DNA of 64,000 nucleotides from Propionimicrobium sp. PCR01-08-3 (GTDB lineage: Bacteria > Actinomycetota > Actinomycetes > Propionibacteriales > Propionibacteriaceae). The translations under genes were made by a program, and so were the position numbers. This document shows, piece by piece, positions 24,473 to 32,072 of the stretch. A model generated the notes under the pieces. It was not told the DNA's origin. It was given only the letters and a program-made list of their open reading frames with translations, and ran no database searches. The stretch covers positions 1,603,482-1,667,481 of the forward strand of contig NZ_CP127390.1 of assembly GCF_030286045.1 (NCBI RefSeq), read 5' to 3'. Numbering within the stretch: position 1 is the first letter of the stretch; every line of letters begins with the position of its first letter.

Positions 24473-25751
24473 TGCTTGCTCCTGCCATCTGGTTGTTGAT
24501 CTGGATAATTTCGTCGTTGCTGTAGCCGAGCTTGCGCAGGGCGTATTCACGGGGCAGCACACCTGCGGCCACGAGCTTCACGGCAGCGTCGGCGTCCTGT
24601 GCGACGCTGCGGGTGGCGGGGTCGGCCCACGAGATGCGGGCCTTGATCTCGGCGGGGTCTTGGCCGGTCCTGACGGCCACCATCAGCCGGGCGACTTGCT
24701 CCCAGCTCCGGCCGAATGCCGACTGCCTGGCCTCAACCCTCGCCGTCAGCGAGGCTTCGGACGCCCGCAAGGAATCGGCGCTGGCCGGCTGGTCACCGTA
24801 GGCACCCAGGTAGTGCGGCGGGAGTCCCGAGACAGCGGAGAGTTGGGCCTGCAGCACCCTGACGGCGGCTTCGTATCCGGCGAGGTCAGTGGCGTCGAGC
24901 TGGCCGAACTTCGAGGCGGGATCTTCGGCGAGCATCATCCGGTTGGTTTCGGGGAACGGGTTCACCGCGTGGGTTTCCCCGTCCTCGTCCTCGACCTCGA
25001 TCGCCTCGATACCGGTCGCCCATCTGCGCGGGCGGCCGCTGTACTCGCTCGACACCATCAGATCGGCGAGCAGCTTGTTCAAACCGTCGGCCAACGGGAT
25101 GATGTCGTCGAGTTCGGACGAGGGCCCGCTCAAGATACGATCCGAGCCCGAGAACGGGATCACCGGGACCACGCCGAACGCGTTGGGCACCACAGTGGTG
25201 GTCGTGAAGCCGCTAGTGGCTCCTACGGCGTCCGAGTGCAGTCGGATGATCTGGTCGGGCAAATACAGCACGGCCTCGGTGCCGGTGGGCTGGTCAGGTG
25301 CCCCGGCCGTCCAGCGCTTCACAGCAGCCACCACAGCCCTGGTCGCAGGATCTCGCTCGACGGCGACCTGGTGGGCGCTCTCCACAGTCACCAGCGGGGT
25401 CCCGACGGCATCGGCCCAGACGATCACGAAGGATTCACCGAGCACCAAGGCTTCGCGATGCACCACACCAGATGTTTGGTCCAGGTCGTTGGCCAGCCAG
25501 TCATTCCACAGCTGCGGCGCGGCCTGCCCATCGATCGTCAGCCCGGTGACCCGCAACCGCTCGGCCAGCGAGTGCACCGCGATACGCGGCACGTTCGAGG
25601 CCATGCGATTGAACCGGGTGCCGATAGCCTCCCGTGCCTCGGGCGTCAGGAACGCCAAGGGCTGCGTCCCGGCATAGTAGTTCTCAAGTGTCGCTCGTCG
25701 TGCCGCCCCGGCATCGAGCGCGGTCAGCATTCTTGTCAATTGATCCATCAT
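24465..25751 (-). CDS. Phage portal protein (SPP1 gp6-like)
   Basis: 428 residues, somewhat short for portals. MASNVPRIAVHSLAERLRVT, EALVLGESFVIVWAD, GLNKLLADLMVSSEYSGRPR and AYGDQPASADSLRASEASLT are portal-type segments of the phage_prot_Gp6 group. Twelve copies would form the DNA entry channel. It lies 11 nt after the terminase gene, the standard order. Confidence 0.88.
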   Translation of the reverse strand: MMDQLTRMLTALDAGAARRATLENYYAGTQPLAFLTPEAREAIGTRFNRMASNVPRIAVHSLAERLRVTGLTIDGQAAPQLWNDWLANDLDQTSGVVHREALVLGESFVIVWADAVGTPLVTVESAHQVAVERDPATRAVVAAVKRWTAGAPDQPTGTEAVLYLPDQIIRLHSDAVGATSGFTTTTVVPNAFGVVPVIPFSGSDRILSGPSSELDDIIPLADGLNKLLADLMVSSEYSGRPRRWATGIEAIEVEDEDGETHAVNPFPETNRMMLAEDPASKFGQLDATDLAGYEAAVRVLQAQLSAVSGLPPHYLGAYGDQPASADSLRASEASLTARVEARQSAFGRSWEQVARLMVAVRTGQDPAEIKARISWADPATRSVAQDADAAVKLVAAGVLPREYALRKLGYSNDEIIQINNQMAGASNE

Positions 25752-25762
25752 CTTGTCTCCTT

Positions 25763-27226
25763 TTAGAAACTCATTGCCCGTCGGCGTTTCGGTTTATGCG
25801 TGGCTTTCCAGGTGGCTCGCGAGTGGCCCATAATCGCGGTCACAGCCAGGTCGATATGGCGGGCCGAACTCTTGTTCTCTTTCCGTATTCGGACCCCTCG
25901 CACGTCATCGGTCAGAATCGCGTTCCCGATATGGCGGGCAAGATCCGGCGTCCCGTCATGGCTAACTTCGTGGTTAAGGCAGGACTGCACGAAGTCGTTG
26001 GTCGCCGGAGTCATCCGCACCGCCGTTTGCGGGAACTCGGTCGTCGGTATTCCTTCCTCGGCGATCACCTGCAGCGTCCGCGCCCAGCGGTACGGGTCGG
26101 CGGTCAGCTCGATCACTTTGTACTGCTTGGCCAGCTCCCTGATACGGTCCTCCACCTCAAGGATCGGGACCCGGTAGTCGTCCTGGCCGGCGGGCGGCTC
26201 CCAGATGCCACCCAGGTTCATCAACGGGCTGGTCGACACCTGCGTAACCAGCAACGCGGTGGAATCCCCGTTGAACGAACCATCCAGGGACAGCACCACA
26301 TCGGCGCCGTCCGGGATGATCTCACCGGTGGCCAGCTCAGCCCACAAACCAGCAGGCAGCAGCGATGCGTCATCCTGCTCGACCCACTCGCCCAGACGCG
26401 CCCTACGGAACTCCGACTCTCTCGTCCGGGGTGGAAGCACCGACTTGAGATGCGGACGGCTCACAAGGTCATCCAGGCCCGGATTAGCCAGCGCCCAGCA
26501 GTGCTCGCAGTCCACCGGATGGCCGATATCACCCGCATACTCCACAAGAGCCAAGTCGGGCTGCGGGTTCGCCCTGGCCTCCAACACCAGATCAAGCATC
26601 GGCGAGGTCTCCCGCCAGCTCGGCGGCGAAGGCGTGCCAATCATCAGCATCTGCGACTCAGCCCGTTTGCCGGTCGAATTCACCAGCGACTCGTAAGCGT
26701 CACGACGGCAGAAACCGATCTCGTCCATGATCGCCAGCGACGCGTCCTCACCCTCGATCCGGGCCGACTCGCCAGGCAGAGCCAAGATCTGGGAATCGCT
26801 ACCAGGCATGTAAATGCGGTCCTTGTAGACCTGGCAGCGCTCGCCCATATCCTCGTTCAGCTCGACCATCCTCGCCGCGATATGCAGCAGACGAGAACTC
26901 GACCGCTCGTCCTGAGCCACAATCACGACCCGCGCGCCCTCGATACCACTCATGAACACGTGGAAGAGTCCCAAGGCGGCCACCAGAGTCGACTTACCCT
27001 GGCCACGAGGCAACGACCACAACGCCATACGCGGCCTCGGATCATCCAACAAAGAGCCCGCCAACTCGATCTGCCAATCCCGCAGCTTCATCGGCTTACG
27101 CGCGCCCGTGCCCTTCGGGGTGACGACGTACTTCGAGCAGAAAAGAGCGAACTGACGAGCACCCTTCGACCTCGGGGACCACTCAAGCGGGGCCTCAACC
27201 GCAGAGCCCTTCGGACCCGCCTTCAC
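25763..27226 (-). CDS. Terminase large subunit
   Basis: 487 residues with both domains. The ATPase has Walker A SLPRGQGKSTLV (about residue 70-80) and Walker B ASLAIMDEIGF. The RNase H-like nuclease has VVLSLDGSFNGDSTALLV and a C-terminal HIDLAVTAIMGH. It drives packaging of the satellite genome. Its start overlaps the HNH stop (ATGA). No small terminase is recognised. Confidence 0.95.
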   Translation of the reverse strand: MKAGPKGSAVEAPLEWSPRSKGARQFALFCSKYVVTPKGTGARKPMKLRDWQIELAGSLLDDPRPRMALWSLPRGQGKSTLVAALGLFHVFMSGIEGARVVIVAQDERSSSRLLHIAARMVELNEDMGERCQVYKDRIYMPGSDSQILALPGESARIEGEDASLAIMDEIGFCRRDAYESLVNSTGKRAESQMLMIGTPSPPSWRETSPMLDLVLEARANPQPDLALVEYAGDIGHPVDCEHCWALANPGLDDLVSRPHLKSVLPPRTRESEFRRARLGEWVEQDDASLLPAGLWAELATGEIIPDGADVVLSLDGSFNGDSTALLVTQVSTSPLMNLGGIWEPPAGQDDYRVPILEVEDRIRELAKQYKVIELTADPYRWARTLQVIAEEGIPTTEFPQTAVRMTPATNDFVQSCLNHEVSHDGTPDLARHIGNAILTDDVRGVRIRKENKSSARHIDLAVTAIMGHSRATWKATHKPKRRRAMSF

Positions 27227-27636
27227 GATTCATCCTCGGTGAGTGATTGAAAATGCGACTGCCGGACGCCCCGCCCGGAAGAGCCAATCGGGTTATCCCC
27301 CCTGGTATTCCTTTCACCACGAGCCGAACCACGACGGTTATTGCATTTCTGACAAACCACATCGACATCCTGCAATCGAATAGGCAACCCCAATTCATGC
27401 CTTTCCCACGCAATAGGCAAATGGTCACACGTCAGATTCTCCGTAGTCCCACAATCAGAACAGAACGGCTGCAAACGACGAGCACGCAAGCTGAGCTTGT
27501 TCCAGTTCGTGTCATACCCAGCAGCACGCGACGCTCGCCTCGGCCGATCAGACCGGTGCCTCACCGGATGCTCATCACAACGACCCGACGCGCACGGCAC
27601 ACCACACACGACGCACGGCTTCAACACGGCACTCAT
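27223..27636 (-). CDS. HNH endonuclease-domain protein
   Basis: 137 residues. Two zinc CxxC pairs frame the HNH core: PFCSDCGTTENLTCDHLPIA then VDVVCQKCNNRRGS. HNH proteins beside large terminases are needed for DNA cleavage in many HK97-type phages. It overlaps the ATPase gene before it and the terminase gene after it by 4 nt each. An additional N-terminal CVVCGVPCASGRC cluster may bind zinc. Confidence 0.9.
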   Translation of the reverse strand: MSAVLKPCVVCGVPCASGRCDEHPVRHRSDRPRRASRAAGYDTNWNKLSLRARRLQPFCSDCGTTENLTCDHLPIAWERHELGLPIRLQDVDVVCQKCNNRRGSARGERNTRGDNPIGSSGRGVRQSHFQSLTEDES

Positions 27637-28961
27637 TTGCCACTCCTCGAACTTGTCGGGGCTTCGCTATGTTGGCGAACTGAACTTGTCGAACTAGAAC
27701 CTGTCTCTATAGAGACAGGTTCGCTAGGTTCGGAAGGTGTCGGAAAGATATCGTCCGCTACCTTTGGCTTTTTGGTCTCTGGTATGGCATAGAGCACGCC
27801 ACCACCACGTCCTTTCCGTGGCTTCTGAATGATCGACCCATCGGCCACAAGAGACTCTCTGGCAGCTGTGAACGCAGCGTCCTTGTGCCCCGAAAGCGTC
27901 TTGAGGTCGTTGCCGGACATGCCGTCGGGAAACTCGTGCTGACGGTTATTCAGCAGATTCAGAATGATTTCCCGATCGGTGATCTTCTCGTGCTCGACCT
28001 TGGCTTGCTTACGCGAACCGTTACCGGTCAGGGTCAGGTGGCGGGTCTCGGGGTCGAATTGCAATTCGTCTTCCGACACCTCGACATCTCTGCCAAATGC
28101 GGAGAAATAGCGGGAATTATCATCGTCATCATTCGGCTTCACAATTCGCCATAAGGCATCCGGCCAGTCTTCAAGTGCGGTCGAGCCTCGGGAGCGTTCG
28201 CCTTCCCAACCGGCGTGGTTCGTGAGGAACAGATCGAGCGCCCTCACCTCGGAGCGAGTGAAGGCTTCGAGGTCCATCAGGAAACGGGTGACTTGGCCTG
28301 CGTCATTCTGGTTGTCTCCCGTGAACGCTCTGCCGAACGGATCGACGATCAGCGCCTCGGTGTTGTGCGCTCGCAACGATTCGGTGAGCTCGGCGCGACT
28401 TTCGGGGTCGCTGAGCGGGTTCGATCTGCCGCGCAGGTTGACGAGCAACACGCGGTCGTGATCGACCCCCATATCGTCCAGCCATCGTGCAAGCTGAGGT
28501 CCGCTCACCTCATAGTTCAGCATCGCCAGATTGCCGTCTAATCGCTTCACAGCGAACCGATCGAGAAACGGCGCCCCCGTAATGAGACAACGCGCCAGAT
28601 TGCCGCTGAGCGTCGTTTTGCCTATCTTCCGCTGGGCAGTGATGAGGGTCGATGCCTCCCATGGCGCCAGGCCTTCGATCCTGTCCGACTCGGGCGTCGG
28701 CCTAGCCAGCACCTCGGCCAGTGTGCCCAGGTCGAGCGGATCCCGTGGTGGCCGGTTCTCAGCCTCGATCAACTCTTGGGCGGCACGGGTGACACGCATA
28801 CGATGCGCCCGTTGCCGGACCTCACCATCGAACGACAGCTCGGGATACTCGGGCGATGTCTCGATATCGTCGGGCGGAACAAGCGACCGTATGCTCTCCG
28901 GCAGCTGGGCCGGGCTGACCTCCTTGGCGGGATCTCTGTCCCCGCCGAACATGGACGTCAT
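27633..28961 (-). CDS. RepA-like AAA ATPase (replication protein)
   Basis: 442 residues from ATG 28961 (TGATG overlap with the gene before). AAA_25 fold: Walker A LITAQRKIGKTTLSGNLARC, Walker B-like EALIVDPFGRAF, then LFLTNHAGW. The C-terminal part has a winged-helix-like region (LNNRQHEFPDGMSGNDLKTL) and a low-complexity Ser/Thr tail. Related proteins are RepA-type helicases of plasmids and satellites, so it likely starts element replication. A 26-bp palindrome lies inside its 3' end. Confidence 0.85.
   Translation of the reverse strand: MTSMFGGDRDPAKEVSPAQLPESIRSLVPPDDIETSPEYPELSFDGEVRQRAHRMRVTRAAQELIEAENRPPRDPLDLGTLAEVLARPTPESDRIEGLAPWEASTLITAQRKIGKTTLSGNLARCLITGAPFLDRFAVKRLDGNLAMLNYEVSGPQLARWLDDMGVDHDRVLLVNLRGRSNPLSDPESRAELTESLRAHNTEALIVDPFGRAFTGDNQNDAGQVTRFLMDLEAFTRSEVRALDLFLTNHAGWEGERSRGSTALEDWPDALWRIVKPNDDDDNSRYFSAFGRDVEVSEDELQFDPETRHLTLTGNGSRKQAKVEHEKITDREIILNLLNNRQHEFPDGMSGNDLKTLSGHKDAAFTAARESLVADGSIIQKPRKGRGGGVLYAIPETKKPKVADDIFPTPSEPSEPVSIETGSSSTSSVRQHSEAPTSSRSGK
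27648..27722. repeat. GAACTTGTCG repeats plus 26-bp perfect palindrome
   Basis: GAACTTGTCG at 27648-27657 and 27682-27691 is followed by a palindrome at 27697-27722: GAACCTGTCTCTA and its exact reverse complement with no spacer. GAAC units recur at 27677, 27682, 27691 and 27697. This iteron-like cluster lies in the last codons of the ATPase gene. Candidate replication origin or packaging site. Confidence 0.7.
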
Positions 28962-29335
28962 CAAGCAGCACCTCCGAGCGCGTCCACCCACTGCGCAGCG
29001 CCGTTCGTCAGTGCGTCGAGCCACAGCAACCGAGTGGCATCGTGCGGACACTCAACATTCACTGAGCCGAGATTCCCGCCGTACTCGCGGAGGTAGTCGA
29101 TGGCTAGCGGGATGCGCTGGCGAGGATTGACGACCAGCACCACGGCGGTGCCCCGCGGCGCGTCGACGACGCCCTTGATCTCGCGGTCAACATCGTTAAC
29201 ACGTCGAAGATCGACACGGCTGATACCGCGGCCAACATTGAGGCGATTTGGTATGATATTCCCGGCAACGGGATTTGCTCTACTGACCGCTCCGGCTCCA
29301 TCCAGGCCGGAGCGGTTTTCTTTGCGCTGGTTCAT
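28961..29335 (-). CDS. Satellite protein of unknown function (124 aa)
   Basis: Starts at the TAATG overlap with the HTH gene (ATG 29335) and ends in a TGATG overlap with the ATPase gene. Contains RRVNDVDREIKGVVDAPRGT and AVVLVVNPRQRIPLAIDYLR, then NVECPHDATRLLWLDALTNG. No family recognised; coupling on both sides argues that it is real. A role in replication control is possible from position only. Confidence 0.6.
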   Translation of the reverse strand: MNQRKENRSGLDGAGAVSRANPVAGNIIPNRLNVGRGISRVDLRRVNDVDREIKGVVDAPRGTAVVLVVNPRQRIPLAIDYLREYGGNLGSVNVECPHDATRLLWLDALTNGAAQWVDALGGAA

Positions 29336-29547
29336 TAGGCGACGACCTCCGTGACTGCAGAGGGGATAGGTTTTAGCGCGCATTCAAGATCGGTGACCCT
29401 AATAAGGATCTTCTTCCGGCCCAGTCGGTATGCGGGAAGTGTGCCATCAGCAATGAGTTTGCGGATAGTGTCAGTGGACACGCCTAGATACGTGGCAGCG
29501 TCAGCAACACCACACATTGCCGGGCTGATTTCTTGCATCGCGCTCAC
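29335..29547 (-). CDS. Excisionase-type HTH protein (HTH_17)
   Basis: 70 residues, GTG start overlapping the preceding stop. GVADAATYLGVSTDTIRKLI then ADGTLPAYRLGRKKILIRV is a MerR/excisionase-type winged helix. One of two adjacent paralogues; one may be the recombination directionality factor and the other an AlpA-like activator. Which is which cannot be told. Confidence 0.8.
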   Translation of the reverse strand: MSAMQEISPAMCGVADAATYLGVSTDTIRKLIADGTLPAYRLGRKKILIRVTDLECALKPIPSAVTEVVA

Positions 29548-29759
29548 TTCCGGCCTCCCTCGGTCATTTCGATGGGTTCGAATGCGGCGTCAACTTGGGC
29601 CAGATTGACCCGGATGATTCGGCCATTAAGCCTGTAGGCGTCAACGCGGCCAGAACGGATAAGACGGCGGATGGTGTCAACTGAGACATTCCAGCGGGCA
29701 GCGGCCAGTTCAGGCGATACGTGCTCAGCGACAGGGTTTTGAATATCAAGGTTTCCCAT
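29544..29759 (-). CDS. Excisionase-type HTH protein (HTH_17), first gene of the main operon
   Basis: 71 residues from ATG 29759, chosen because GAGGAC lies 5 nt upstream; a Met 4 codons earlier lacks a site. SPELAAARWNVSVDTIRRLI then RSGRVDAYRLNGRIIRVNL is the same fold as the next protein. It opens the overlapping cistron chain that runs to the capsid genes, directly after a terminator-like hairpin. Confidence 0.8.
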   Translation of the reverse strand: MGNLDIQNPVAEHVSPELAAARWNVSVDTIRRLIRSGRVDAYRLNGRIIRVNLAQVDAAFEPIEMTEGGRK

Positions 29760-29786
29760 GATTGTCCTCACTGGGTTTTGGGCATG

Positions 29787-29822
29787 AAAAAACCCGGAGG
29801 CGTTAGAGCCATCCGGGTTTAG
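29787..29822 (-). terminator. Intrinsic terminator/attenuator in the operon leader
   Basis: In the transcript AAACCCGGA (29820-29812) pairs with TCCGGGTTT (29798-29790) and a six-T run (29793-29788) follows. It lies only 28 nt before the first ATG of the main operon, too close for a promoter between them, so transcription must pass it. Confidence 0.8.
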
Positions 29823-29908
29823 AGATTGATAGAGAGATTCAGTTATTCAGGCGTGAGGGTATGTCTTACCTAGGGAGGCATGACACCTCCCCTCAGGGCA
29901 AAAACTAC

Positions 29909-30355
29909 TTATTCAGATTCAGCCGGTTTGATGTTGTTTCGCTCTGCGTATTCGGTCACCGACGCCAGGTCAACCACCGGGTCCCCGTAGGAAGTCACGC
30001 CGGCCAGCCGCAACTCACCGATCTCTGCGAGTTTAATAAGCTCGTTCCACGACATATTCAGCAAGCGCTCCGCTTGGAACATTGCTCTCACGCCACCGTC
30101 ATCATCATCGATGACGGTGATTCCCTTAGACGCTGCGAGCGCTACTACTTCGTGCTTGAAGTACATAGCGCGAGGTTGAAGGTTCGTGAACTCGGGGTGG
30201 TCCGCGTATTGGTACCCAGCCACCGAGAGTTTGCCCCGATGTATCCATACGCGGATGGTCGCCTCTTTCACATCGAATATTCCGGCGACTTCCCAAGCTG
30301 TAAGACAATCGGCAAATTGGTCATTCATCGCTAACCGATCTGATTTTGGGTGCAC
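29909..30355 (-). CDS. HTH-domain protein of the satellite, possible regulator
   Basis: 148 residues from GTG 30355; ATG 30328 (MNDQFADCLTAWEV) is an alternative. The N-terminus has a MerR-like helix-turn-helix (LTAWEVAGIFDVKEATIRVW, IHRGKLSVAGY); the C-terminus repeats a similar pattern (LIKLAEIGELRLAGVTSYGD). It lies between the integrase gene and the operon leader terminator. It may be the satellite's control protein, but no typical repressor is recognised. Confidence 0.65.
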   Translation of the reverse strand: MHPKSDRLAMNDQFADCLTAWEVAGIFDVKEATIRVWIHRGKLSVAGYQYADHPEFTNLQPRAMYFKHEVVALAASKGITVIDDDDGGVRAMFQAERLLNMSWNELIKLAEIGELRLAGVTSYGDPVVDLASVTEYAERNNIKPAESE

Positions 30356-30395
30356 AAAAACACCAAGTGGTCGTTACAGTACCACACTCTGCCAT

Positions 30396-30417
30396 GTTGT
30401 GCACGCACACCCACAAC
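30396..30417. promoter_or_regulatory. Possible operator upstream of the HTH gene
   Basis: GTTGTG-N10-CACAAC inverted repeat, 40 nt before GTG 30355 and just upstream of the integrase stop region. Low information content. Confidence 0.3.
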
Positions 30418-30419
30418 GC

Positions 30420-31655
30420 TCACACCATGCCTCCGGTCGCAAGAGCCGACAATCGAGTCGCGATCTCGGCGTCTCGGGCGGCAGCAGCGTGCTGATATAA
30501 CAGAGCCGCACCTGGTGTCGAATGTCCCAGCCGATTCATCAGTTCTGCGAGTGTCGCGCCGGTCTGCGCCGCCAACACTGCACCAGTGTGCCGTAGGTCA
30601 TGGAAGTGCATCGTGGGGTGGCCGGCCAAGACTCTGGCGCGATAGAACCCCCAGCCTCCGGCATACTGCTTTCCCCCGTCGGGCGTCCTTCTGGCTGTGG
30701 GAGCACGACCGTACACTGACGATGGTGCGAGTGTGCCGCCTTGAGCGGCGGGGAAGACGCGACCGTTACGGCCAGGCTCTGCGAACCTATCGAGATGGTC
30801 AGCAATCGCCAGCCTGAGGTGCGGCGGGATCGCTACGTCGCGAGACCCTGCGTCAGACTTCGGCGTGTCGATATGAACCTCGCCGCCTGCTCGGGTCACA
30901 CCACGACGAACTTTGATTTGCATGTTCGTGAGGTCGATATCCTTGCGTCGTAGCTCAGCCAGTTCACCAAACCGGAGCGAGCACCATGCCGCCAACAGCA
31001 CCAGCAGCCGATGACGTTCAGGCATGGCCTCGACCAGCGCGGCCAGTTCACTGATGGTCAACGGGGTTACTTTATGCGCTCTAGTCACATTCCCGGCCCC
31101 ACGGACATGACACGGGTTTGCTGCAAGGTAGCCATCTTCGATGGCACCGCCAAGGATTGTCCGGAGCAGCGAATATGCACGAGCGTTCTGTGTCGCGGTC
31201 TTCGGTAGTCCCTCCCACCAGACCGAGACGAGCTCGCGGGTAATGGCGGTCAGTGGCAACTTCCCGAAGTCCGGGGAAAGCACTGACTCCAGTAACCGGT
31301 CATACTCGGCACGTGTGCGCGGCTTGAGGGCTCGTCCTTTCACGATGCGACGCTCGATCCAACTTGAGGCGTAGTCACCGAACAGGGGAACTTTACGGCG
31401 TTTGCTGCGCTGGCCCCGCTGCGACGGCGGTAACCACTCGTCCAGATCAATAAGTTTGCGCTCAGCAGCGAGCCATGCCCGCGCCGTGTCTTCGTCATCG
31501 AAGGTCGAAGCGGCCTTGTAGACGTGCGCATCTGGGCCGGTGTAAGCGACTTGCCATCGTCCGCTTGGCAGCTTACGGATCCGACCGAACGATCGTCGGG
31601 AGCTTCCCTTGACCGGGCCGGGGCGGTGATCCTGCGACTGCGTGTCGTGCAACAT
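30420..31655 (-). CDS. Tyrosine recombinase (integrase) of the satellite
   Basis: 411 residues. An N-terminal arm-binding domain (SFGRIRKLPSGRWQVAYTGP), a core-binding SAM-like region, then the catalytic domain with Arg in WCSLRFGELAELRR, HDLRHTGAVLAAQTG, GHS and the tyrosine in ALLYQHA. It is adjacent to attR, as usual. The ATG at 31655 overlaps an arm-type repeat and lacks a ribosome site, so a leaderless start or repression by self-binding is possible. Confidence 0.95.
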   Translation of the reverse strand: MLHDTQSQDHRPGPVKGSSRRSFGRIRKLPSGRWQVAYTGPDAHVYKAASTFDDEDTARAWLAAERKLIDLDEWLPPSQRGQRSKRRKVPLFGDYASSWIERRIVKGRALKPRTRAEYDRLLESVLSPDFGKLPLTAITRELVSVWWEGLPKTATQNARAYSLLRTILGGAIEDGYLAANPCHVRGAGNVTRAHKVTPLTISELAALVEAMPERHRLLVLLAAWCSLRFGELAELRRKDIDLTNMQIKVRRGVTRAGGEVHIDTPKSDAGSRDVAIPPHLRLAIADHLDRFAEPGRNGRVFPAAQGGTLAPSSVYGRAPTARRTPDGGKQYAGGWGFYRARVLAGHPTMHFHDLRHTGAVLAAQTGATLAELMNRLGHSTPGAALLYQHAAAARDAEIATRLSALATGGMV

Positions 31656-31664
31656 ACATGCAAC
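31647..31664. repeat. Arm-type repeat, right copy
   Basis: GTGCAACATACATGCAAC, overlapping the integrase start codon; 17 of 18 bases match 21917-21934. Confidence 0.55.
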
Positions 31665-31792
31665 ATAGCAGCCAGAATTAGCCTACGTCTACCGACGTGT
31701 GCATATTGTCGAGCAGCGACACTGTTTTGCATATGCACTAGTGAAGTCAGCTATGATAAGCGTATAAACAGTGTCATTCGATAGATAGATAG

Positions 31793-31819
31793 CACTGGTT
31801 CGAACCCAGTATCGCCCAC
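31793..31819. repeat. attR: 27-bp direct repeat of tRNA-Val 3' end
   Basis: Exact copy of 21829-21855, preceded by GATAGATAGATAG. Marks the right limit of the element; the chromosome resumes with the nag promoter region. Confidence 0.95.
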
Positions 31820-32072
31820 CTAGTGAACCCGCAATTGAGGCAGTTCGTGACGTTAGCGTGACACTACGCACCTGAGTTAGGCCACAACAAGGCCGCTTCG
31901 TCTATCGTCACTAGATCTGGACAAGATCTATCAACGACCAACTCAACGGTGAGAACCCCGCGCAGATCTTTGACATTCCGACGGGCAGCCACTTGCAATT
32001 TCAGTGCCTAACCGGGAGGCTCATGGTGGCGGCCCGGCACCCAGCCGCGTCCGCCCACCATAAGGAGACGAG
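31820..32072. promoter_or_regulatory. nagBA promoter region with candidate operator
   Basis: No gene. Contains TAGATCT-N5-AGATCTA (31912-31930), a perfect inverted repeat 143 nt before nagB, suitable for a GntR-type (DasR/NagR-like) repressor, though it is not the canonical dre sequence. AAGGAGA precedes nagB. Confidence 0.5.

Larger units (their letters stand above)
21829..31819. mobile_element. Integrated capsid-encoding phage satellite (about 10 kb)
   Basis: The limits are the 27-bp repeats attL and attR. All genes are on the minus strand. In transcription order they are integrase, HTH protein, two HTH_17 proteins, a hypothetical, AAA ATPase, HNH, large terminase, portal, scaffold-like protein, 51-aa protein, connector, capsid and a second connector. 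No repressor, tail, tape measure, holin or lysin gene is present and there is no room for them. This set matches capsid-forming phage-inducible islands rather than a full or decayed prophage: every frame is intact and cistrons overlap tightly. Confidence 0.85.

Noticed and set aside
27697..27722. LexA/SOS box
   Set aside because: It contains GAAC and GTTC but with spacing far too wide for a GAAC-N4-GTTC type site.
21855..31819. Decayed remnant of a complete prophage
   Set aside because: All frames are intact, cistrons overlap, both att sites are exact, and missing modules are whole functional blocks, which fits a satellite better than random deletion.
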